DNA of 64,000 bases from Onthophagus taurus. Lineage: Eukaryota > Arthropoda > Insecta > Coleoptera > Scarabaeidae. The DNA lies in NCBI RefSeq assembly GCF_036711975.1, contig NC_091972.1:26417001-26481000 (forward strand), in the 5' to 3' direction. Shown one piece after another: positions 56,501-64,000 of this stretch. Numbering within the stretch: the first letter of the stretch is position 1; the number at the start of each line of letters is the position of its first letter. The notes under the pieces were generated by a model that ran no database searches, was not told the origin of the DNA, and saw nothing but the letters and a program-made list of their open reading frames with translations. The position numbers were made by a program, and so were the translations under genes.

Positions 56501-58840
56501 ACGTTTTGAGCCATATTTGAACTTTCTATCACTTTTGGTTCCGATAATTCTGTGGACCATATATGTGATATTCAGGTGACAAATGTCACATTGGAGCACG
56601 TTGGAGATAAAAAACAAAATGTGCCCAAAACGTTATATTATGACGATATACGCCGTTTTGACCAAGTTTGAACTTTCTGTCACTTTTGGTTCCGATAATT
56701 CTGTCGGCCATATATGTGATATTCAGGTGGCAAATGTCATATTGGAGCATGTTGGAAATAAAAAACAAAATGTGCCCAAAACGTTATATTATGACGTTAT
56801 ACGACGTTTTGAGCCATGTTTGAACTTTCTATCACTTTTGGTTCCGATAATTCTGTGGACTATATATGTGATATTCAGGTGACAAATGTCACATTGGAGC
56901 AAGTTGGAGATAAAAATCAAAATGTGCCCAAAACGTGATATTATGACGTTATACGCCATTTTAAGCCATGTTTGAACTGTCTATCACTTTTGGTTCCGAT
57001 AATTCTGTGGACCATATATGTGATATTCAGGTGACAAATGTCACATTGGTGCACGTTGGAGATAAAAAACAGAATGTGCCCAAAACGTTATATTATGACG
57101 TTATACGACGTTTTGAGCCATGTTTGAACTTTCTATCACTTTTGGTTCCGATAATTCTGTGGACCATATATCTGATATTCAGGTGACAAATGTTACATTG
57201 GAGCACGTTGGAGATAAAAAACAAAATGTGCCCAAAACGTTATATTATGACGTTATACGACGTTTTGAGCCATGTTTGAACTTTCTATCACTTTTGGTTC
57301 CGATAATTCTGTGGACTATATATGTGATATTCAGGTGAGAAATGTCACATTGGAGCACGTTGGAGATACAAATCAAAATGTGCCCAAAACGTTATATTAT
57401 GACGTTACACGACGCTTTGAGCCATGTTTGAACTTTCTATCACTTTTGGTACCTATAATTCTGTGGACTATATATGTGATATTCAGGTGACAAATGTCAC
57501 ATTGGAACATGTTGGAGATAAAAAACAAAATGTGCCCAAAACGTGATATTGTGACGTTATACGCCGTTTTGAGCCATGTTTGAACTTTCTATCACTTTTA
57601 GTTCCGATAATTCTGTGGACCATATATGTGATATTCAGGTGACAAATGTCACATTGGAGCGCGTTGGAGATAAAAACAAAATGTGCCCAAAACGTTATAT
57701 TATGATGTTATACGACGTTTTGAGCCATGTTTGAACTTTCTATCACTTTTGGTTCCGATAATTCTGTGGACCATATATGTGATATTCAGGTGACAAATGT
57801 CACATTGGAGCGCGTTGGAGATAAAAACAAAATGTGCCCAAAACGTTATATTATGATGTTATACGACGTTTTGAGCCATGTTTGAACTTTCTATCACTTT
57901 TGGTTCCGATAATTCTGTGGACTATATATGTGATATTCAGGTGACAAATGTCACATTGGAGCACGTTGGAGATAAAAAACAAAATGTGCCCAAAACGTGA
58001 TATTGTGACGTTATACGCCGTTTTGAGCCATGTTTGAACTTTCTATCACTTTTAGTTCCGATAATTCTGTGGACCATATATGTGATATTCAGGTGACAAA
58101 TGTCACATTGGAGCGCGTTGGAGATAAAAAACAAAATGTGCCCAAAACGTTATATTATGATGTTATACGACGTTTTGAGCCAAGTTTGAACTTTCTATCA
58201 CTTTTGGTTCCGATAATTCTGTGGACCATATATCTGATATTCAGGTGACAATTGTTACATTGGAGCACGTTGGAGATAAAAAACAAAATGTGCCCAAAAC
58301 GTTATATTATGACGTTATACGACGTTTTGAGCCATGTTTGAACTTTCTATCACTTTTGGTTCCGATAATTCTGTGGACTATATATGTGATATTCAGGTGA
58401 CAAATGTCACATTGGAGCACGTTGGAGATACAAATCAAAATGTGCCCAAAACGTTATATTATGACGTTACACGACGCTTTGAGCCATGTTTGAACTTTCT
58501 ATCACTTTTGGTACCTATAATTCTGTGGACTATATATGTGATATTCAGGTGACAAATGTCACATTGGAACATGTTGGAGATAAAAAACAAAATGTGCCCA
58601 AAACGTGATATTGTGACGTTATACGCCGTTTTGAGCCATGTTTGAACTTTCTATCACTTTTAGTTCCGATAATTCTGTGGACCATATATGTGATATTCAG
58701 GTGACAAATGTCACATTGGAGCGCGTTGGAGATAAAAAACAAAATGTGCCCAAAACGTTATATTATGATGTTATACGACGTTTTGAGCCATGTTTGAACT
58801 TTCTATCACTTTTGGTTCCGATAATTCCGTGGACCATATA
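53527..58840 (+). repeat. 152 bp satellite array, block D (diverged subfamily)
   Basis: About 35 monomers in + orientation. They differ consistently from blocks A-C: CGACGTTTTGAGCC instead of CGCCGTTCTGAG, CTGTGGACCATATATG, GGTGACAAATGTCACATTGG and GAGCACGTTGG. The block is therefore a separate subfamily, not the continuation of block C. It ends in the monomer cut by the mariner-like element. Confidence 0.96.
54305..57490 (+). repeat. seven- to eight-monomer higher-order repeat in block D
   Basis: A distinctive run of monomers starting at 54305 recurs at 55368 (offset 1063, seven monomers minus one base) and at 56583 (offset 1215, eight monomers minus one). Private variants such as GACCAAGTTTGAACTTTCTG and CATTTTAAGCC with GAACTGTCTATC occur once per unit. 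The extra monomer in the second interval is the CCCATTTGAGCACG type. Confidence 0.85.
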
Positions 58841-58919
58841 CCGAGAGATCAAAAAAGCCGGTCCGCTAAAAACTACTTTCCCAAGCGCTTGATACCAATA
58901 CTTACTTTCCTCGTCACAG
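58841..58919 (+). repeat. left terminal inverted repeat of mariner-like element
   Basis: Pairs with 60077-60155 with several mismatches, mainly in the outermost six bases (CCGAGA against CAATGC) and at two or three internal sites. Confidence 0.85.
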
Positions 58920-59391
58920 CCTCCTCCCATTTCTACTTGTTTTTAATTTTCAACGTTCTTATTGGTCGACGAGGTGATATCGATTTTTAGTTTGAATGGT
59001 TTCGATCAGCTGAGCTGAGTCGTGTTCTTGGTTTTGGCGTTTGGTGTTTTCAATATTTCATTATGAATTTATTGCGGTTTTATTTAATATTATCTGTCTT
59101 TATTAAGACAAAAATTCGATTGTGATTTTTCTCTAAGGTAAATAATTATTTTATTTTAAATCGGTTTGGTATAAATTTCGTTGATTTATTTTTAGGTTAA
59201 ATCATACCGTTCACCTTAGAAGAAGACAAGTTTCAAAGTTTCTTCGCCAATCTTATCTTCGAAATAGAGTAAAAGATCAAAATGGGGTATGAAAATATTC
59301 AACAAGTCTTTGTGTAGAAGAATTTAGGGAGACATGCCTGGAAAATGTAGTGAATTACCTTATGTCATGACATTAGGAAAGTTGTCAAAGT

Positions 59392-59763
59392 GCTTTGTTA
59401 CAAGAATTCATTGAATAATTACATGATGATGAATTGAAAGAAGGGTTTTTTCAACATGACAATGCAACTGCACGAACAAACAAAAGATTCCTTCATGAAT
59501 TTCATGATGATTGAGTAATCAGTAGAGGATGTTGGCCACCTCGCTCACCCGATCTAACCCCACTAGATTTCTTTTTATTCGGTCATTTCAAAAATTCTGT
59601 CTACAAAAACCGTTTACAGACCATAGAAGAATTGGAAGATGCAATACGACACAATGTTCAACAAATAACTGCAGAGCAACTTGTACAGGTCTTCGATAAT
59701 ATGAAAAGAAGAATCACTTTATGTTTAGAAAAGAATGGTCAAGATTTTGAATTCGTTTTATAA
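59392..59763 (+). pseudogene. C-terminal fragment of a mariner-like transposase
   Basis: In one frame of 124 codons the characteristic blocks can be read: GFFQHDNATAR (second catalytic Asp), WPPRSPDLTPLDFFLFGHF (third catalytic Asp region) and TIEELEDAIRHNV. The spacing from HDNA to PLD is about 35 residues, within the usual range for the superfamily. Two in-frame stops (after EFIE and after FHDD) and the absence of a readable N-terminal half show that it is dead. The polyadenylation-like AATAAA follows the final stop. Confidence 0.88.
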
Positions 59764-60076
59764 TAAATAAAACTTCTAAACCTTTATTTTTATAATAAAA
59801 TAAAAGATCTTTTTTTGATTTATGAAATAAATTAATTACAAAAGAATAGTTTAAAGGGTTTTCTTTTTATTAATTAATCCTTTTTAATTATTTTCATCAT
59901 AATTTAAATTTACATCCACCAATCTAACTCCAGAGAGAATTTATTTCGAATTTTCTTTAACGAGAGTAACATTTTTAATTTTGTGCGTGTCAGTTTTTAA
60001 GGTTATGTTTACTAAACTAAAAGTTTCCTCCCATTTCCCCACCACTATTAAATCAAGTGGAAGGAGGGTGTGACCG

Positions 60077-60155
60077 CTGTGACGAGGGCAGTAAGTATTG
60101 GTATCACGCGCTTGGGAAAGTAGTTTTTAGCGGACCGGCTTTCTTGATCGCATTG
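60077..60155 (-). repeat. right terminal inverted repeat of mariner-like element
   Basis: Reverse complement of 58841-58919. TA follows directly, then the satellite continues as TGTGATATTC. Confidence 0.85.
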
Positions 60156-61059
60156 TATGTGATATTCAAGTGACAAATGTCACATTGGAGCACGTTGGAG
60201 ATAAAAAACAAAATGTGCCCAAAACGTGATTTGGTGACGTTATACGCCGTTGTGAGCCATGTTTGAACTTTCTATCACTTTTGGTTCCGATAATTCTGTG
60301 GACCATATATGTGATATTCAGGTGACAAATGTCACATTGGAGCGCGTTGGAGATAAAAAACAAAATGTGCCCAAAACGTGATTTGGTGACGTTAGACGCC
60401 GTTTTGAGCCATGTTTGAACTTTCTATAACTTTTGGTTCCGATAATTCTGTGGACCATATATGTGATATTCAGGTGACAAATGTCACATTAGAGCACGTT
60501 GGAGATAAAAATCAAAATGTGCCCAAAGTGTGATATTATAACGTTATGCGCCGTTTTGAGCCATGTTTGAACTTCCTGTCACTTTTGGTTCCGATAATTC
60601 TGTCGATCATATATGTGATATTCAGGTGACAAATGCCACATTGGAGCACGTTGGAGATAAAAAACAAAATGTGCCCAAACCGTGATATTATGACGTTATA
60701 CGCCGTTTTGAGCCAAGTTTGAACTTTCTATCACTTTTGGTTCCGATAATTCTGTCGACCATATACGTGATATTCAGGTGACAAATGTCATATTGGAGCA
60801 TGTTGGAGATAAAAAACAAAATGTGTCCAAAACGTGATTTGGTGACGTTATACGCCGTTTTGAGCCATGCTTGAACTTTCTATCACTTTTGGTTCCGATA
60901 TTACTGTCGAACATATATGTAATATTCAGGTGGCAAATGTCATATTGGAGCAAGTTGGAGATAAAAAACAAAATGTGCCCAAAAGTGATTTGGTGACGTT
61001 ATACGCCGTTTTGAGCCATGTTTGAACTTTCTATCTCTTTTGGTTCCGATAACTCTGTC
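60156..61059 (+). repeat. 152 bp satellite array, block E and array edge
   Basis: About six monomers of the block D subfamily, with GTGATTTGGTGACG and CAAGTTGGAG variants that increase towards the edge. Divergence is higher than in the array interior, as expected at a satellite boundary. The last recognisable part is GGTTCCGATAACTCTGTC. Confidence 0.95.
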
Positions 61060-62317
61060 TCTGTATTCCCAAAATTTCATTTTCCTAGCGTTTATGGTTT
61101 TTGAGAAAAAGAAATTAAACCAAAATTTTTCGCCATTTATGGAGGGACGTAGCTCCTTAGGGGAGCCAAAGTCGCCCATGGTTCATATATCAAAGTACCC
61201 TTAAAATTCACTAAGGAATCACCCCTTGATGTTTGTTGCAGTCATTCAGATACACCCTGTATATTAAGATAAAGCATTATTGTAAAGCATTATGTTGTTT
61301 TATACAACAGGTTGCTTTCTGAGGATGCCCTAAGGGCGAAACCGGTAAAAGCTGAAAAATAAAGGATTTTCCATTGTTAAAGTGCAATATTGTTTTTAAT
61401 TTCGTTGTTATTTTAGTCGGTAAAGAATACGTTACAGAGCGCCCTCTACCGGTTACAGTTAGTGTTTTGTACCGAAATAACTTACTTGAGAATGAAGAAC
61501 TTTTCGAACTGAATTATAAACACTTACTTGAATTAAACTGAACTTTATTTTACTCTTTGGAGTTAATTAATAACATTTAAGAAATAATGCTAGAGAAGAA
61601 CATTATGAACGAAGTTTAACACGGCTCAGTTTTACAATACAATACAATGTTCATCTTTTTCTTTTTAACAAAACCCGAAAATTCTTGAACTTGTACACAA
61701 AAAAGAAACTCGTCTAGAGAGGGAACACAATACAAGAAAACTGAATATGAATTACAAAATATAAAGACAGAATAAACGAATCGGTTCTGTTAATAAAGAT
61801 AGACTTAAAATTAACAATAGTAAAACGGACTCCATTATCGTCTTTCTCATGCCAAAAAAACCTCCGTATACCAAATTTAAATAGAATCGGTTAAAATACA
61901 CGTGTAATATTAAATAAAAATCAATTTAGAAATTTAATTTAAACACCCTGTATCTTTAAAACAAAGCGTTTGTCGACCTATGTTTAAATGAAGTTTTTGT
62001 GTTAATTTTAATAGATCTATCAACTGTTAAAGTCCTGCTACAAAAACCTGAAACACCCTGTATATTTTATGTACTTGCTTTTATACCAGTACACAGCGCC
62101 ACCAAGCGATAATTTCGAAAAACGTTTCAAACAAAAATTATTGCTAATTTAACTTGAATATATTTTAGAACGAAAGATTGGGATGAATATGTCATGTAAA
62201 CAAATTGTCTAAAATGTACTGTGCTGCGTTTTTGGCGGACACTGTACATTTATATATTCTAATTTTAACATTCTAAATTTACTTTATAACAAAACTAACA
62301 TTCTGTTGTGTATCGAA
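61060..62317. other. AT-rich non-satellite DNA with transposon-end motifs
   Basis: No gene is seen in 1.26 kb. It holds three ACACCCTGTAT motifs (near 61251, 61943 and 62052), whose complement TACAGGGTGT is common at ends of arthropod DNA transposons. It also has the stem-loop motif at 61318-61345 and a GAGCGCCCTCTACCGG stretch near 61438. These point to overlapping old transposon fragments. The promoter of the gene at 62318 should lie at the right end. Confidence 0.55.
61318..61345 (+). other. stem-loop with hammerhead-like core
   Basis: CTGAGGA, then a GCCC/GGGC stem with a TAA loop, then GAAACCGGT. The order CTGANGA-stem-GAAA is the core of hammerhead ribozymes, known from Penelope-like elements. 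One extra T lies between the core and the stem, and I cannot find a good stem I, so activity is doubtful. It may be a derived transposon 3' motif. Confidence 0.3.
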
Positions 62318-62923
62318 ATGTTTTGGTTCAGCTTTGTGTTAATATCTTTCTTAATTACTAAAGGATATCTTTTCAGTAAGTCAATTTGAGATGAATGTGA
62401 TAATAGTATATAACAGATATATGATAATTACAGGCGATTATCGTGAGCGATGTAATAATAACGACGAATGTATTGATCATCGATTAATTTGCAACAACAG
62501 CGTGTGCGATTGTGATAAATATCATAAATGGATCGAAAATGAGTGCGTTCAAGTGGTAAATACAAGTTTTATTATGGAAAATGAGATGGATTTGTTGGAA
62601 AGGAAAGATTTGGAAATTAGTTAGATATAATGAAAATACACAAAAAAAAAATTATTTTTAATTTATTTCTTTTTTAGTTATTGGAAATTATAATGAAAAA
62701 CTTTTTAAAATTCAATCACTTGCTGGACTATTTGTAGCTGGTGTGTGTTTCTTAGCTGTGATATTAGTTATGATTTATTGCTGTTATGTTCGAAATCAGT
62801 AAGTTTTAACAAAAGCTCTTTAATTTGTTTATTAATGAAAGTCGTATTTTTAGAGATAACAAATTAAAGAGGGCGTTGAAGATTGCAAAATGTAAACACA
62901 ACAAAAAAGAAGAAATTGTTTAA
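62318..62923 (+). CDS. four-exon gene: small cysteine-rich single-pass membrane protein
   Basis: Exons 62318-62375, 62434-62619, 62678-62798 and 62854-62923; introns of 58, 58 and 55 bp. All have GT-AG ends (GTAAGT, GTTAGA and GTAAGT donors; ACAG, TTAG and TTAG acceptors), and the phases (1, 1, 2) join without a stop to give 144 residues. The start MFWFSFVLISFLITKG is a signal peptide. The ectodomain has six cysteines (ERCNNNDECIDHRLIC, then CDCDKYHKW and ENEC), spaced like an EB or EGF-like module. An acidic linker (ENEMDLLERKDLE) leads to a transmembrane helix (LAGLFVAGVCFLAVILVMIY) and a basic tail (LKRALKIAKCKHNKKEE). This predicts a type I membrane protein at the cell surface. The second donor is weak and is the least certain junction. 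I do not recognise an orthologue. Confidence 0.78.
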
Positions 62924-62963
62924 AGGAAGGAAATGATAAAAAAGGTTATTTATAAATTTAGGC

Positions 62964-62969
62964 AATAAA
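62964..62969 (+). terminator. polyadenylation signal of the membrane-protein gene
   Basis: AATAAA 41 bp after the stop codon, in GGCAATAAAAATATC. Confidence 0.6.
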
Positions 62970-62980
62970 AATATCTTATT

Positions 62981-63400
62981 AATTTAATAGAAAAATCATT
63001 TCTTGATTCCTGAAAATAAAGTCAGTATGATTTTTTAAAGTTTAACAAAGATTATCGATTTCTGCTGCAATTAAAATTGAGGTTTTTGATTTTACAAAAA
63101 AACTGTCTCATAAAACGTATTACTTCTTATGCATAGAAACAAAGACCAAAATTTAAGCTTTAATTTAATAAAAAAATCATTCCTTAGATCCTAAAAATAA
63201 CGGTATGATTTTTTAAATTTTAACAAAGATTTTCGATTACTACTACAATTAAACATTGTCATTTTTCTATTTTACAAAAAAACTTTATCATCAAACGTAT
63301 TACTTATTATGCATAGAAACAAAGACCAAAGTTTAAGCTTTAATTTAATAAAAACATCATTTCTTAGTTCCATAAATAAAGTCGGCATGATTTTTTAAAG
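62981..63400. repeat. 180 bp tandem repeat, about 2.3 copies
   Basis: AATTTAATA followed by AAATCATT and CTTAG/CTTGAT starts copies at 62981, 63162 and 63342. Shared marks are GCATAGAAACAAAGACCAAA and CAAACGTATTACTT. The last copy stops after TTTTTTAAAGTTTG. The array lies just after the membrane-protein gene. Confidence 0.85.
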
Positions 63401-63404
63401 TTTG

Positions 63405-63880
63405 ATGAATTTGTTGCTTTTTCAAGTTATTAATCATTCGGGAATCGGAGCTTTTCACAAAAAAACTTTTTCAACGAAAGTTGTAACAAATTTTATTCTT
63501 AACAATATTGTTCTCTTGCACTTTTGCTCTTACAATTAGATGCGTCAATATCGAGATAGTTACGAAAATATGAAAATTTTATGAAGTTGTTAGTTTTTCA
63601 AGTTATTAAAGGTAACACTTGGGAATTGGAGCATGCTATAAGAAAACTTTTATAACAAGAATTGATGCAAATTTTATTGTTAACAATATTGCTCTCTTGC
63701 ACTTTTGCTCTCTGATACGTCAATGTCGACATAGATACGAAAATATGAACACTTTATGAATTTGTTGTTCTTTCAAGTTATTAAAGGTAACATTTGAGAA
63801 TCGGCGCTTGGTATAAGAAAACTTTTATAACAAAAATTATTGCAAATTTGATTGTTGCTCTCTTGCACTTTTGCTCTTAG
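63405..63880. repeat. 176 bp tandem repeat, about 2.7 copies
   Basis: Copies start at about 63405, 63581 and 63756 (ATGAATTTGTTG and variants). Shared marks are TTTCAAGTTATTA, CTCTTGCACTTTTGCTCT and GATACGAAAATATGAA. It is distinct in sequence from the preceding 180 bp repeat, but similar in length and composition. After about 63880 the DNA is AT-rich with nothing recognised. Confidence 0.8.
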
Positions 63881-64000
63881 ATACTGTTACATTCCGAAAT
63901 TTTTATGTTATGTGTGGGTAACTTGTTTACGTGAGTTGCATACATTCGGAAACTTATTATTTTTACTTTTATTTACTTTGACATTTTGTTGTTTACAACA

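Larger units (their letters stand above)
58841..60155 (+). mobile_element. Tc1/mariner-like DNA transposon, decayed
   Basis: 1315 bp inserted at a TA within the satellite sequence CCATATATGTGAT, with TA on both sides. Terminal inverted repeats of about 79 bp (58841-58919 and 60077-60155) share GCCGGTCCGCTAAAAAC and ACTTTCCCAAGCGC. The interior holds the C-terminal part of a transposase with stops, and AT-rich filler. It is non-autonomous now but its ends are well kept. Confidence 0.92.

Noticed and set aside
1..64000. tRNA, rRNA or other structural RNA genes
   Set aside because: None recognised by eye; no rRNA-like core and no convincing A/B box pairs.

Overview
This is a repeat-dominated stretch of an arthropod genome, most likely an insect. 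The evidence is a Jockey-type non-LTR retrotransposon, a Polinton/Maverick of the insect type, a decayed Tc1/mariner-like element, introns of 55-59 bp and AT-rich unique DNA. The order of insect cannot be fixed from sequence alone. About 37 kb of the 64 kb is one satellite family with a 152 bp monomer (roughly 240 copies by length), as expected of pericentromeric or other heterochromatic DNA. Layout: satellite in + orientation (1-12682); Jockey-like element on the minus strand flanked by ATATT (12683-17807); satellite + (17813-20303); a head-to-head switch, then satellite in inverted orientation (20304-35823); a Polinton with exact-length 446 bp terminal inverted repeats (35824-53526); a diverged satellite subfamily in + orientation (53527-58840); a 1.3 kb mariner-like element at a TA target (58841-60155); a last satellite stub (60156-61059); then non-satellite AT-rich DNA with a small four-exon host gene (62318-62923) and two short tandem arrays. 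The Polinton is the functional centre of the window. A protein-primed DNA polymerase B is on the plus strand next to the left end. On the minus strand are an integrase with chromodomain, a packaging ATPase, a major capsid protein, a penton-like minor capsid protein, an adenovirus-like maturation protease, a phospholipase A2-like virion protein, a very basic 41-residue peptide and about ten small genes of unknown function. Both replication and virion-formation gene sets are present, so the element looks virus-like. The polymerase carries one in-frame stop and one frameshift at a ten-A tract, so this copy is probably not autonomous, although most other genes are intact. The 446 bp ends also look like inward promoters: each has a TATA box, and the two outermost genes start just inside them. 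The most notable points are: the Polinton sits exactly where satellite polarity and subfamily change and lacks a target-site duplication; its ends hold 13 AGGTCA/TGACCT hexamers; it carries two paralogous proteins that resemble degenerate DEDD exonucleases; several conserved ORFs lack an ATG; and the four-exon gene at the right encodes an unfamiliar small cysteine-rich single-pass membrane protein.
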